The translations under genes and the position numbers were made by a program. A stretch of DNA of 64,000 nt from Streptococcus oralis. GTDB lineage: Bacteria > Bacillota > Bacilli > Lactobacillales > Streptococcaceae. Position 1 is the stretch's first letter. Each line of letters opens with the position of its first letter. The notes below the pieces were generated by a model. It saw only the letters and a list, made by a program, of their open reading frames with translations, did not search any database and was not told where the DNA came from. Where the stretch lies: positions 841,501 through 905,500 of the forward strand of contig NZ_CP046524.1 in NCBI RefSeq assembly GCF_021497945.1. Reading direction: 5' to 3'. Shown piece after piece: positions 1 through 9,449 of this stretch.

Positions 1-157
1 CTGAGACAGGAATTTTAAAGAGATAGAAGGTAATCAATGTGATACCAGTTGCTCCGCCTTCAAACAAATGGTGAGGAACTACAAAGTAGGTAAGACCAAA
101 GGCATAAATAGCTGCCCCAAGTATGATAGTGATAATAGGCTGAACTTTTCGGATCAT
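1..157 (-). CDS. YitT-family membrane protein, N-terminal part
   Basis: Partial gene read on the minus strand; the rest lies before base 1. The 52 visible residues begin MIRKVQPIITIILGAAIYAF and continue through a hydrophobic helix into VVPHHLFEGGATGIT, the pattern of the first membrane segments of YitT/DUF161 proteins, which are polytopic membrane proteins of unknown substrate. The ATG at 157 is preceded by a GAGGGAAAG ribosome site. A TGG-TATAAT extended -10 lies at 190-185 on the minus strand, divergent from the promoter of the next gene. Confidence 0.75.
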   Translation of the reverse strand, partial: MIRKVQPIITIILGAAIYAFGLTYFVVPHHLFEGGATGITLITFYLFKIPVS

Positions 158-242
158 GACTTTCCCTCGCTTTTCTATAGATAGATTATACCAAAATTCC
201 AAGCTTTTTCATTGGATTCATCATGATTTTTTAACAATTTTT

Positions 243-251
243 TGATATAAT
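243..251 (+). promoter_or_regulatory. Extended -10 promoter of the degV gene
   Basis: TGA-TATAAT at 243-251 forms an extended -10 with no good -35. An ATG at 250 overlaps this element, so it cannot be the translation start of the following gene. Confidence 0.6.
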
Positions 252-300
252 GAAAGTGATAAATCCCTATCTTATTGAGAAGAATAGAAAGATTGAAGAT

Positions 301-1137
301 ATGACACAAGTAAAAATTGTAACTGATTCCTCTGTTACTATTGAACCAGAACTCTTGAAAGAATTGAATATTACAGTTGTTCCTTTATCTGTGATGATTG
401 ATGGTATCCTTTATTCTGATGCAGATTTGAAAGAAGGAGAATTCCTGCATCTTATGCAAGAGAGTAAAAATCTGCCTAAAACCAGTCAGCCTCCAGTAGG
501 AGTATTTGCTGAAGTTTTTGAAGAACTGGGCAAAGATGGTAGTCAGATTCTCGCTATTCACATGTCCCATGCCTTGTCTGGAACTGTTGAAGCCGCTCGC
601 CAAGGGGCAAGTCTCTCAACTGCTGATGTGACGGTTATTGATAGTTCTTTTACAGATCAGGCGATGAAGTTTCAAGTCGTTGAAGCTGCTAAACTTGCCC
701 AAGAAGGAAAAGATTTGGAAACTATCCTAGCTCATGTAGAAGATGTCAAGAATCATACTGAACTCTATATCGGTGTTTCGACTTTGGAAAACCTAGTTAA
801 GGGTGGACGTATCGGACGTGTGACAGGTTTGCTAAGTTCTCTTTTGAATATCCGAGTTGTGATGCAAATGAAGGATCATGAACTCCAGCCTATTGTAAAG
901 GGGCGCGGTGCTAAGACATTTAAAAAATGGCTTGATGAACTAGCAGAGACACTTTCTCATAAATCCGTTGCAGAAATTGGAATATCCTACGCTGGTACCA
1001 ATGAATGGGCGAATGAGATGAAGAATGTTTTACAAACTTATGTCGAAAAACCAATCTCAGTACTGGAAACAGGCTCTATCATTCAGACACATACAGGCGA
1101 AAATGCATGGGCTATCTTAGTTCGATATCATTCCTAA
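301..1137 (+). CDS. DegV family fatty-acid-binding protein
   Basis: DegV proteins of Gram-positives (FakB type) bind a fatty acid and present it to the FakA kinase for phospholipid synthesis. From the ATG at 301 the protein has 278 residues, the usual family length. It starts [12 protein letters not shown], with the TDSS motif at 7-10, and carries MSHALSGT and the late GGRIGR segment typical of the lipid-binding fold. An upstream in-frame ATG at 250 would add 17 residues but lies inside the promoter -10, so I chose 301. The ribosome site is weak (AGAAAGATTGAAG). The specific fatty acid cannot be read from sequence. Confidence 0.88.
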   Translation: MTQVKIVTDSSVTIEPELLKELNITVVPLSVMIDGILYSDADLKEGEFLHLMQESKNLPKTSQPPVGVFAEVFEELGKDGSQILAIHMSHALSGTVEAARQGASLSTADVTVIDSSFTDQAMKFQVVEAAKLAQEGKDLETILAHVEDVKNHTELYIGVSTLENLVKGGRIGRVTGLLSSLLNIRVVMQMKDHELQPIVKGRGAKTFKKWLDELAETLSHKSVAEIGISYAGTNEWANEMKNVLQTYVEKPISVLETGSIIQTHTGENAWAILVRYHS

Positions 1138-1175
1138 AAAAATAGAGAAAAATCGTTAGAAATAGCGTTTTTGAC

Positions 1176-1204
1176 TTGACCTGTGGGCAATTTTAGGATA
1201 TGAT
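1176..1204 (+). promoter_or_regulatory. hup promoter
   Basis: TTGACC at 1176-1181 and TATGAT at 1199-1204 are separated by 17 bases. A strong GGAGG ribosome site follows before the HU start. Confidence 0.7.
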
Positions 1205-1244
1205 TATATTTGTTAATTAGAAATTATTTGGAGGAATTATTAAC

Positions 1245-1520
1245 ATGGCAAACAAACAAGATTTGATCGCTAAAGTAGCAGAAGTTACAGAATTGACTAA
1301 GAAAGATTCAGCAGCAGCAGTTGACGCTGTATTTGCAGCAGTAACTGAATATCTTGCAGCTGGTGAAAAAGTTCAATTGATCGGTTTTGGTAACTTTGAA
1401 GTTCGTGAGCGTGCTGCACGTAAAGGTCGCAACCCACAAACTGGTAAAGAAATCAAAATCGCAGCTTCTAAAGTTCCAGCATTCAAAGCTGGTAAAGCTC
1501 TTAAAGACGCTGTTAAATAA
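1245..1520 (+). CDS. hup: DNA-binding protein HU
   Basis: Histone-like HU of 91 residues, the normal size. It starts [20 protein letters not shown] and carries the beta-arm region [21 protein letters not shown], which inserts into the DNA minor groove. It compacts DNA and constrains supercoils; streptococci usually have this one essential HU and no IHF. It is monocistronic, with its own promoter and a strong terminator. Codon use is strongly biased, as expected of an abundant protein. Confidence 0.97.
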   Translation: MANKQDLIAKVAEVTELTKKDSAAAVDAVFAAVTEYLAAGEKVQLIGFGNFEVRERAARKGRNPQTGKEIKIAASKVPAFKAGKALKDAVK

Positions 1521-1530
1521 TGAATTTAGA

Positions 1531-1578
1531 AAAAGCCTGTCATACCAAGTATTTGAGCTTGTGAGACAGGCTTTTTTT
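1531..1578 (+). terminator. Terminator of hup
   Basis: AAAAGCCTGTC at 1531-1541 pairs with GACAGGCTTTT at 1565 onward, followed by a T run. Confidence 0.85.
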
Positions 1579-1617
1579 GTTTTGGAAAATATGATTTTAT
1601 CGTTCTGTGCAAAAAGA

Positions 1618-1648
1618 AAAAGGCTCCCATGAAATGAGAACCTTCTTT
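1618..1648 (-). terminator. Terminator of ldh
   Basis: On the minus strand AAGGTTCTCAT, a short loop and ATGGGAGCCTT pair (two wobbles) and run into T residues just after the ldh stop codon. Confidence 0.75.
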
Positions 1649-1651
1649 TAA

Positions 1652-2641
<990 letters not shown>

Positions 2642-2688
2642 CTAAACATCTCCTTCATTTTTTTTTAGGGGAATCCCCAGACACTTTC

Positions 2689-2717
2689 ATTCTATCACTT
2701 TTAAAAAACTTTGTCAC
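2689..2717 (-). promoter_or_regulatory. ldh promoter
   Basis: Minus strand GTGACA (2717-2712), 17 bases, then TGA-TAGAAT with the -10 at 2694-2689. This is a near-consensus extended promoter. Confidence 0.7.
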
Positions 2718-2739
2718 GGATATTCTATTCGGTTATCGA

Positions 2740-2753
2740 TGTAAACGTTTTAG
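2740..2753 (-). promoter_or_regulatory. Putative cre (CcpA) site upstream of ldh
   Basis: CTAAAACGTTTACA on the minus strand matches the cre consensus TGWAANCGNTNWCA at 12 of 14 positions. It sits about 22 bases upstream of the ldh -35, a position from which CcpA normally activates rather than blocks. It is also upstream of gyrA, but farther from that start. Confidence 0.5.
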
Positions 2754-2832
2754 TGGTTTTCAAAGACTGAAATGAAGGACAAATTATGGTATAATATATC
2801 TAATTACTAATAGTGAAATGAGGCATTTATTA

Positions 2833-5301
2833 ATGCAGGATAGAAATTTAGTGAATGTCAATCTGACAAAGGAGATGAAGACCAGCTTTATCGATTACGC
2901 TATGAGTGTTATCGTTGCGCGGGCTCTTCCTGATGTTCGAGATGGTTTAAAACCTGTTCACCGCCGTATTCTTTACGGAATGAATGAACTAGGTGTTACA
3001 CCAGACAAACCTCATAAAAAATCAGCCCGTATTACAGGGGATGTTATGGGTAAATACCACCCACACGGGGATTCATCTATTTATGAAGCCATGGTTCGTA
3101 TGGCTCAGTGGTGGAGCTACCGTTACATGCTTGTAGATGGACATGGAAACTTTGGTTCCATGGACGGGGATGGTGCCGCCGCACAGCGTTACACTGAGGC
3201 TCGTATGAGCAAGATTGCTCTTGAAATGCTTCGTGACATCAATAAAAACACAGTTGATTTCGTAGACAACTACGATGCTAACGAACGTGAACCCTTGGTT
3301 TTGCCAGCTCGTTTTCCAAACCTTTTGGTCAATGGGGCAACTGGTATCGCTGTTGGGATGGCAACCAATATCCCACCTCACAACTTGGGTGAAACCATTG
3401 ATGCAGTGAAGTTGGTCATGGACAATCCTGAAGTGACGACTAAGGACTTGATGGAAGTTTTACCTGGTCCAGATTTTCCAACTGGTGCCCTTGTCATGGG
3501 GAAATCAGGTATCCATAAGGCTTATGAGACTGGTAAGGGTTCGATTGTCCTCCGTTCTCGAACAGAGATTGAGACGACTAAGACAGGGCGTGAGCGCATC
3601 GTGGTAACAGAATTTCCTTATATGGTCAATAAAACCAAGGTACATGAGCATATCGTTCGTTTGGCGCAAGAAAAACGAATTGAGGGCATTACAGCTGTAC
3701 GTGATGAGTCTAACCGCGAAGGCGTTCGCTTCATTATCGAAGTGAAGCGTGATGCTTCTGCAAATGTCATCCTCAATAACCTCTTCAAGATGACGCAGAT
3801 GCAAACCAACTTTGGTTTCAATATGCTTGCTATTCAAAATGGCGTACCAAAAATCTTATCTCTTCGCCAAATTTTGGATGCTTATATTGAACACCAAAAA
3901 GAAGTAGTTGTTCGTCGTACCCGTTTTGACAAGGAAAAGGCAGAAGCGCGTGCGCACATCTTAGAAGGCCTTTTAATTGCGCTAGACCATATCGACGAAG
4001 TGATCCGCATCATCCGTGCTAGTGAAACGGATGCGGAAGCACAAGCTGAGTTGATGAGCAAGTTTAAGCTTTCTGAACGTCAAAGTCAGGCTATTCTTGA
4101 TATGCGTCTTCGTCGTTTGACAGGATTGGAACGCGATAAGATTCAGTCTGAATATGATGAATTGATTGCCTTGATTGCAGACCTAACCGATATTCTTGCT
4201 AAACCAGAACGCGTAGTGCAAATCATAAAAGATGAATTAGATGAAGTAAAACGTAAATTTGGTGACAAACGTCGTACCGAGTTGATGGTTGGAGAAGTCT
4301 TAACTCTTGAAGATGAAGACTTGATTGAGGAGTCAGATGTCTTAATCACTCTTTCTAACAAGGGCTATATCAAACGTTTGGACCAAGGTGAATTTACTGC
4401 TCAAAAACGTGGTGGTCGTGGAGTCCAAGGTACAGGGGTTAAGGATGATGACTTTGTGCGTGAGTTGGTTTCAACCAGCACCCATGATCATTTGCTCTTC
4501 TTTACCAATAAAGGTCGCGTATACCGACTAAAAGGTTATGAAATTCCTGAATACGGTCGCACGGCCAAGGGATTGCCGGTTGTCAATCTTTTGAAGCTGG
4601 ATGAAGGGGAGAGCATACAAACCATCATTAATGTTAAATCTGAACGTAGTGATGACGCCTATCTCTTCTTCACAACCCGTCACGGTATCGTGAAACGAAC
4701 CAGTGTTAAAGAATTTGCTAATATCCGTCAAAATGGACTTAAAGCTTTGAATCTCAAGGATGAAGATGAACTGATTAATGTCTTGCTGACAGAAGAAGAT
4801 ACAGATATCATCATTGGTACTAAGTTTGGTTATGCCGTTCGCTTTAATCAATCAGCCGTTCGTGGTATGAGCCGTATCGCGACAGGTGTCCGAGGTGTTA
4901 ACCTCCGTGATGGAGACACTGTAGTTGGTGCTAGTGTCATCACTGACCAGGACGAGGTCCTTATCATCACTGAAAAAGGTTATGGTAAACGTACTCTTGC
5001 AACTGAATATCCAACAAAAGGTCGTGGTGGTAAAGGGACGAAGACAGCCAATGTTGCTGAGAAAAATGGCCCTCTTGCAGGTCTCCTTACTGTTAAAGGA
5101 AATGAAGACCTGATGATTATCACGGATACAGGTGTTATGATCCGTACAAACGTTGCCAATATTTCACAAACAGGACGCTCAACTATGGGAGTTAAGGTGA
5201 TGCGTCTAGACCAGGATGCCAAGATTGTGACCTTTACAACGGTTGATGCGGTAGAAAAAGAAGAAGTTGGGACTGAAAACGAAACAGAAGGTAAAGCATA
5301 A
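2833..5301 (+). CDS. gyrA: DNA gyrase subunit A
   Basis: Breakage-reunion subunit of the gyrase that introduces negative supercoils. From the ATG at 2833 it has 822 residues, the usual streptococcal length; an ATG at 2818 overlaps the GAGG ribosome site at 2820-2823 and is rejected. The catalytic tyrosine is Tyr120 in AAQRY. Quinolone-region residues Ser81 and Glu85 (HGDSSIYE) are wild type. Residue 114 is Gly (MDGDG). The C-terminal half has the repeated GRGG/KGY blades of the DNA-wrapping domain. The stop overlaps the start of srtA by one base. Confidence 0.97.
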   Translation: MQDRNLVNVNLTKEMKTSFIDYAMSVIVARALPDVRDGLKPVHRRILYGMNELGVTPDKPHKKSARITGDVMGKYHPHGDSSIYEAMVRMAQWWSYRYMLVDGHGNFGSMDGDGAAAQRYTEARMSKIALEMLRDINKNTVDFVDNYDANEREPLVLPARFPNLLVNGATGIAVGMATNIPPHNLGETIDAVKLVMDNPEVTTKDLMEVLPGPDFPTGALVMGKSGIHKAYETGKGSIVLRSRTEIETTKTGRERIVVTEFPYMVNKTKVHEHIVRLAQEKRIEGITAVRDESNREGVRFIIEVKRDASANVILNNLFKMTQMQTNFGFNMLAIQNGVPKILSLRQILDAYIEHQKEVVVRRTRFDKEKAEARAHILEGLLIALDHIDEVIRIIRASETDAEAQAELMSKFKLSERQSQAILDMRLRRLTGLERDKIQSEYDELIALIADLTDILAKPERVVQIIKDELDEVKRKFGDKRRTELMVGEVLTLEDEDLIEESDVLITLSNKGYIKRLDQGEFTAQKRGGRGVQGTGVKDDDFVRELVSTSTHDHLLFFTNKGRVYRLKGYEIPEYGRTAKGLPVVNLLKLDEGESIQTIINVKSERSDDAYLFFTTRHGIVKRTSVKEFANIRQNGLKALNLKDEDELINVLLTEEDTDIIIGTKFGYAVRFNQSAVRGMSRIATGVRGVNLRDGDTVVGASVITDQDEVLIITEKGYGKRTLATEYPTKGRGGKGTKTANVAEKNGPLAGLLTVKGNEDLMIITDTGVMIRTNVANISQTGRSTMGVKVMRLDQDAKIVTFTTVDAVEKEEVGTENETEGKA

Positions 5302-6047
5302 TGTCTCATAAAAAAACGAAAAGTAAGAAGAATAAGCGTAGGAATCTATTTCTCAATATTTTAGCGGTTTTCTTAATTCTTTTATCCTTAGCTTTGATTT
5401 TTAATTCAAAGATTCGAGATCTCTTTATGGTATGGAATACCAATAAATACCAAGTCAATCAGGTTACTAAAGAAAATATAGATGAAAATCTCAAAACAGA
5501 AGGAAATTTTGATTTTGATTCGGTTAAATCTATTTCATCTGAAGCAGTTTTAGCCGCTCAGTGGGACGCTCAGAAGCTTCCTGTTATTGGAGGAATTGCT
5601 ATTCCCGAAGTGGAGATTAACTTGCCAATTTTCAAAGGGTTGGATAATGTAAACTTGTTCTACGGAGCAGGAACCATGAAACCAGATCAAAAAATGGGAG
5701 AGGGCAACTATTCTCTAGCCAGTCACCATATCTTTACTGCTGAAAATGCCAGTCAAATGCTCTTCTCACCTTTAGTTAACGCTAAAGCGGGCATGAAAAT
5801 TTACCTGACCGATAAGGATAAGGTTTATACTTATGAGATTACGGAAGTTAAACACGTTACTCCGGACCGAGTAGATGAAATCGAAGATCGTGAAGGAGTT
5901 AAGGAGATTACGCTGGTAACTTGTGTGGACTATAATGCGACTGAGCGTATAATTGTTAAGGGGATTTTTAAAGAATCAAAAGCTTATTCAGAGACTTCTG
6001 AGGATATTTTGAAGGCCTTTAATCAACCGTATAGACAACGTTATTAA
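5301..6047 (+). CDS. srtA: Sortase A (class A)
   Basis: Membrane transpeptidase that cuts LPXTG proteins and links them to the cell wall. It has 248 residues: a lysine-rich cytoplasmic N-terminus, one membrane helix (about 16-35) and the catalytic domain. His142 (ASHHIF), Cys208 (TLVTC) and Arg216 (ATER) fall at the positions I know for S. pyogenes SrtA. The start codon overlaps the gyrA stop (TAATG), so the two are translationally coupled. A terminator follows, separating it from the small genes downstream. Confidence 0.96.
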   Translation: MSHKKTKSKKNKRRNLFLNILAVFLILLSLALIFNSKIRDLFMVWNTNKYQVNQVTKENIDENLKTEGNFDFDSVKSISSEAVLAAQWDAQKLPVIGGIAIPEVEINLPIFKGLDNVNLFYGAGTMKPDQKMGEGNYSLASHHIFTAENASQMLFSPLVNAKAGMKIYLTDKDKVYTYEITEVKHVTPDRVDEIEDREGVKEITLVTCVDYNATERIIVKGIFKESKAYSETSEDILKAFNQPYRQRY

Positions 6048-6051
6048 CCTC

Positions 6052-6086
6052 AAAAACCAGTGAAAAATACAATTCACTGGTTTTTG
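6052..6086 (+). terminator. Terminator of gyrA-srtA
   Basis: AAAAACCAGTGA (6052-6063) pairs with TCACTGGTTTTT (6074-6085) and the T run. Confidence 0.85.
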
Positions 6087-6120
6087 TCAAATTGAGACAT
6101 CAGTCAAAGGAGAATGATGC

Positions 6121-6537
6121 ATGTTCGAATATTTTTTGTTTGGAATGAAAATGATGTGGGAAAGTCCTGTCTTTAGTTTTGCCTTTTACTTATTAACCTC
6201 TATTCTTTTACTAATCTTTTGGCGACGTTTTATAATTGTCCGTCGTAGTGGTGGTAATTTTTTTGCCCCGTTTCACATTGCCAATGGGAGACTTTATATT
6301 CACAATGCTTTTGTATTTGTGAAGAGAATCATTCCGCTGAATAACATCAAAATGATTGAAGTCGATTATATTCGAAGTGTCAGATTGAATGGGGCAAGGT
6401 ATCATTTGTGTATCGAAAGAAAAGATGGAAAAGCTGTCAGTTTTTTCTTCGGACAATCAAAACAGAATGATCTGCTTGTGAAGAATCTAAAGAATGAAAC
6501 TAAAAACTACCATATTAGAATTGTAATAGATGGATAA
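6121..6537 (+). CDS. Small membrane-anchored protein, unknown function
   Basis: 138 residues with one clear hydrophobic segment near the N-terminus (about 15-35, SPVFSFAFYLLTSILLLIFW) followed by RRFIIVRRSGG and a soluble beta-rich tail with a PH-like pattern (strands at LYIHNAFVFVKR, IKMIEVDYI, YHLCIERKDGKAVSFFF). It has a good AGGAGA ribosome site. I do not recognise a named family with certainty; a bacterial PH-like or YokE-like fold is a guess. It opens the run of small genes that follows srtA. Confidence 0.7.
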   Translation: MFEYFLFGMKMMWESPVFSFAFYLLTSILLLIFWRRFIIVRRSGGNFFAPFHIANGRLYIHNAFVFVKRIIPLNNIKMIEVDYIRSVRLNGARYHLCIERKDGKAVSFFFGQSKQNDLLVKNLKNETKNYHIRIVIDG

Positions 6538-6563
6538 GTGTTTAGTTTAAGAAAGGAATGATC

Positions 6564-7193
6564 ATGGATAAGCCACAAGAAGTCAGAGAAAATGAACAGT
6601 TAAGGACCTTACTGATGACTGAATGTGATATTTATTTTTATGACAAGATAAGTGAAGTCCAGTTTTCAGGGAACAATGAGGAGTACTCTCTTGCCTGTAA
6701 GGCTTTTGCTCAAGACGGTAGTGGGGGAGAATATGTTTTTCTCGAAGATAACAGCATAGGCTTTATCGGAAGTGAGGGCCAAGTGGGAAGAGTAGCAGAA
6801 AGTCTGGATGACTTACTGACATTCCTACTTCACGCAGGTTGTATTTCGGATTTTAGTTGTCGGCATCTTTATCAGAACACAGACCTATTGAAAGCATTTT
6901 GTAGGGGCTATGTGTCTAAAATACGAGAAAGTTATCAGGCTAAGCAGGAGAATTGGGATCAAGTACGAAGAAATATGGCGCAAAAATTATCACTTGATTT
7001 CAATCCCCAAAAACTAGAAGAAGTAGCCATGGCATTTTACCAAGCGGCGACAAGGGAGCCTATCTTTTCCTGTAAGTATATAGACGGTGAAGAAGAATAT
7101 ACCTGTGATTCAGTCTTGTCGGACATTGTGGGCTTGTGGACGACAGAGCTTGTAGGAATGAGTAGAGAAGAAATTGAAAACTATAAAATTTGA
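6564..7193 (+). CDS. SUKH-like hypothetical protein
   Basis: 209 residues from the ATG at 6564, chosen because the GAAAGGA ribosome site ends at 6557; the ATG at 6558 is too close to it. The stretch GGEYVFLEDNSIGFIGSEGQ (about 51-70), followed by GRVAESLDDLLTFLL, resembles the core of SUKH (SMI1/KNR4) proteins, many of which are immunity proteins against polymorphic toxins. No partner toxin is visible nearby. The similarity is by eye only, so the function is inference. Confidence 0.6.
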   Translation: MDKPQEVRENEQLRTLLMTECDIYFYDKISEVQFSGNNEEYSLACKAFAQDGSGGEYVFLEDNSIGFIGSEGQVGRVAESLDDLLTFLLHAGCISDFSCRHLYQNTDLLKAFCRGYVSKIRESYQAKQENWDQVRRNMAQKLSLDFNPQKLEEVAMAFYQAATREPIFSCKYIDGEEEYTCDSVLSDIVGLWTTELVGMSREEIENYKI

Positions 7194-7324
7194 TAATGTA
7201 TGATGCTTGCAAGATGATCATTCAACTTTAATGGTATCTTTTCAATGTGAGAGGAAGCTGATCAGTAGATTGAAAGATTTATCGTAAGTAACCGAAGGAT
7301 GCCTGACATAAGAGAGGATAGATA

Positions 7325-7528
7325 ATGAGTCAGTTAAGAGAAAAGTCTTTCGTTACGCTCAAAGAAGACATAACAAGTAGTTTTCCATTTGACAAGGATC
7401 TTCCTATGATATTCTTGGGAGAAATTGCCAATATGGCTGGACACGGAATCTTCATAGGAAAATCGGGGAAGTCTTATTTTGGATATCATATTTCACATTT
7501 TAGAGAACTAAGTGAAGATGAGATATAG
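7325..7528 (+). CDS. Small hypothetical protein, immunity-patch member
   Basis: 67 residues, start after a GAGAGGA ribosome site. The recognisable part is IFLGEIANMAGHGIFIGKSG followed by YFGYHISHFRELSEDEI, which looks like a compact beta-hairpin protein seen beside immunity genes. No catalytic motif is visible. Its end overlaps the region upstream of the next, broken gene. Function unknown. Confidence 0.55.
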   Translation: MSQLREKSFVTLKEDITSSFPFDKDLPMIFLGEIANMAGHGIFIGKSGKSYFGYHISHFRELSEDEI

Positions 7529-7565
7529 GACTTTCGCAGTAGGAAAAATAGATGAGGAGTTGAGA

Positions 7566-7906
7566 ATGAATAATCAGATTGACTTGGTACTTCCGAACCT
7601 ATACGCAGAATTCTTGAGTAAAATGGACAAGGCAGGAGAGTTTGTAATAGAGAATACAGGTATCACCTTATATTCGAGGTTAGATTTGCTAGAAAGAAAC
7701 TCCACCTACCAAATAGAAGGGTGGGAACCTGATTTTTTCCTGATTGGGCAAGATGGGGATGTCGCTTTTTTATAAAGAAAGATTCTGACGACACTATTTA
7801 TATGAATGATTGGGGGGCATTAGGTTCACTGGAAATGAAACCCATATCTTTGAATATTTTCGAGTTTGTAAAACAAGCGAGTGAACATTATGATGATATC
7901 TTCTAA
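7566..7906 (+). pseudogene. SUKH-family immunity-like gene, frameshifted
   Basis: Starts at the ATG at 7566 after GAGGAG. The reading frame LPNLYAEFLSKMDKAGEFVI...WEPDFFLIGQDGDVAF has the SUKH layout, then stops at TAA 7773-7775. One extra T in the six-T run at 7766-7771 would restore IKKDSDDTIYMNDWGALGS and continue to a natural stop at 7904-7906, giving about 113 residues. So the gene is complete in two frames and broken at a homopolymer. It could be a true pseudogene, a phase-variable gene, or an assembly error. Confidence 0.7.
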
Positions 7907-8028
7907 TCATTGCAAGTGTTGTTATTTTATCGTACGCGTGTGTGGAAGACATTTTTATGAAATCATTTGAACATTTTGATTAATGTTAATAAATTTTTAG
8001 TAAATGATAATGATTTGGAGAGTGAACA

Positions 8029-8376
8029 ATGAATTTTGATGAGAGTTTACAGCAATACACTTATGAGCATGAGGGAGTGACCTTTGTTTGGGACGAAGAG
8101 CCTGATTGTGACTTTATAGATAAAGTTGAACTGTTATCAAAAAATTATCAGGAAAATCTCAATAGAATTATCAACTTTATGCTAGCTGATCTTAAGGAAA
8201 TGTATGGAGAAGTCAGCGAGGAAGATGTGAAGAACAAGCTGGGGAAACCTATCATTGACTACAATCAAGGAACAGTTAGTTATTGTGAGCAAACCTTCGA
8301 TGACTGGCACCTATTTGAGTTTGAATTTTTGGATGATCAATTTGAAATATTGAAATGTTTTTCTGTTAATGGGTAA
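8029..8376 (+). CDS. Acidic small protein, possible immunity protein
   Basis: 115 residues, strongly acidic (MNFDESLQQYTYEHEGVTF...), with a good TTTGGAGAG ribosome site. It ends YCEQTFDDWHLFEFEFLDDQ then FEILKCFSVNG, a beta-strand pattern like several DUF families found beside SUKH proteins. I cannot name the family. It is the last intact member of the patch between srtA and the formate channel. Confidence 0.6.
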   Translation: MNFDESLQQYTYEHEGVTFVWDEEPDCDFIDKVELLSKNYQENLNRIINFMLADLKEMYGEVSEEDVKNKLGKPIIDYNQGTVSYCEQTFDDWHLFEFEFLDDQFEILKCFSVNG

Positions 8377-8387
8377 AGGAGAGATTT

Positions 8388-8483
8388 ATGGAATTCCCCC
8401 AATGCCTTGATTTTCTTTGTAGAAAACGTATACAAGAAAGGCTTTTCAAAATGCGTGCTTTATGTTATAATATTCACAAATAA
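8388..8483 (+). CDS. Possible 31-residue ORF or gene remnant
   Basis: An AAAGGAGAG ribosome site precedes an ATG at 8388 and a 31-codon frame (MEFPQCLDFLCRKR...YNIHK). The frame runs across the promoter of the next gene. It may be the stub of a further patch gene that was cut when the present junction formed. Weak. Confidence 0.25.
   Translation: MEFPQCLDFLCRKRIQERLFKMRALCYNIHK
8421..8471 (+). promoter_or_regulatory. Promoter of the formate channel gene with cre-like site
   Basis: An extended -10 TGT-TATAAT ends at 8471. AGAAAACGTATACA at 8421-8434 matches the cre consensus at 12 of 14 positions, placed about 30 bases upstream of the -10. CcpA control of a formate/nitrite channel fits its link to mixed-acid fermentation but is unproven. 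Confidence 0.4.
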
Positions 8484-8501
8484 AAGTTTAGGAGTTTTTT
8501 T

Positions 8502-9299
8502 ATGGTCTCTTCAGAATTTATCTCAAAGATTGAATTTGCTTGTAAGAAGAAAGAAAGTCTTTATAATCAAAGCAAGTTTAAGTATGCGATTCGATCCATG
8601 TTTGCAGGTGCCTTTTTAACATTTAGTACAGCTGCGGGTGCAGTTGGGGCTGACTTGATTAATAAGATCGCACCAGGCAGTGGTCGCTTCCTCTTCCCAT
8701 TTGTTTTTGCTTGGGGATTGGCCTACATTGTTTTCTTGAATGCCGAGTTGGTAACTTCAAATATGATGTTTTTGACAGCTGGTAGTTTCTTGAAAAAAAT
8801 CTCTTGGAGAAAAACAGCTGAGATTTTACTTTACTGTACCTTGTTCAATCTCATCGGAGCTTTGATAGCAGGTTGGGGCTTTGCCCACTCAGCAGCCTAT
8901 GCAAATCTAACACATGATAGCTTCATTTCAGGAGTTGTAGAGATGAAGTTAGGTCGTTCCAATGAGTTAGTCTTACTTGAAGGTATTTTAGCCAATATCT
9001 TTGTAAACATTGCCATTCTTTCATTTGTTTTGGTGAAAGACGGGGGCGCCAAACTTTGGCTCGTCTTATCAGCGATTTACATGTTTGTATTCTTAACAAA
9101 CGAACACATTGCTGCGAACTTTGCTTCTTTTGCGATTGTTAAGTTTAGTGTTGCAGCAGATTCAATTGCTAATTTTGACATTCCTAATATTCTTCGTCAC
9201 TGGGGTGTAACCTTTGTCGGAAACTTTATTGGAGGAGGTCTCTTGATGGGCTTGCCTTACGCCTTCCTCAATAAAAACGAAGATACTTATGTAGATTAA
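8502..9299 (+). CDS. Formate/nitrite transporter family channel
   Basis: 265 residues with six hydrophobic segments, the size and layout of FocA/NirC pentameric anion channels. The N-terminal helix region YAIRSMFAGAFLTFSTAAG and the central AELVTSNMM loop are family hallmarks. In streptococci it would export the formate produced by pyruvate formate lyase, or move nitrite; the sequence does not decide between them. The start has an AGGAG site and the gene is monocistronic with its own terminator. Confidence 0.9.
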   Translation: MVSSEFISKIEFACKKKESLYNQSKFKYAIRSMFAGAFLTFSTAAGAVGADLINKIAPGSGRFLFPFVFAWGLAYIVFLNAELVTSNMMFLTAGSFLKKISWRKTAEILLYCTLFNLIGALIAGWGFAHSAAYANLTHDSFISGVVEMKLGRSNELVLLEGILANIFVNIAILSFVLVKDGGAKLWLVLSAIYMFVFLTNEHIAANFASFAIVKFSVAADSIANFDIPNILRHWGVTFVGNFIGGGLLMGLPYAFLNKNEDTYVD

Positions 9300-9305
9300 A
9301 GAAAT

Positions 9306-9331
9306 GAGCACGAGTTAATCGTGCTTTTTTG
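9306..9331 (+). terminator. Terminator of the formate channel gene
   Basis: AGCACGA (9307-9313) and TCGTGCT (9319-9325) with a TTTTTT tail. Confidence 0.85.
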
Positions 9332-9388
9332 TTTGAGATGTAAGACTAGTCATAGTTGTTCCTTATATCAAAATATAGAAAAACGGTA

Positions 9389-9418
9389 TTGGAAAAGGCT
9401 AGACCAAGATGATACAAT
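9389..9418 (+). promoter_or_regulatory. metY promoter
   Basis: TTGGAA at 9389-9394, 18 bases, then TACAAT at 9413-9418 preceded by TGA. This sits well inside an upstream extension of the reading frame and supports the start at 9450. Confidence 0.5.
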
Positions 9419-9449
9419 ATCTTTAATTAAGCTATTTGGAGGTCGTAAA

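Noticed and set aside
250..300. N-terminal extension of the DegV protein from an ATG at 250
   Set aside because: The ATG lies inside the TATAAT promoter element (246-251), and the start at 301 gives the normal family length.
2818..2832. Earlier gyrA start at 2818
   Set aside because: It overlaps the GAGG ribosome site used by the ATG at 2833, which gives the usual 822 residues.
3073..3075. Quinolone-resistance change in gyrA
   Set aside because: Ser81 (codon 3073-3075) and Glu85 are unchanged.
9321..9449. Longer metY frame starting near 9321
   Set aside because: It begins in the preceding terminator and runs across the metY promoter; GGAGG and the family N-terminus point to 9450.
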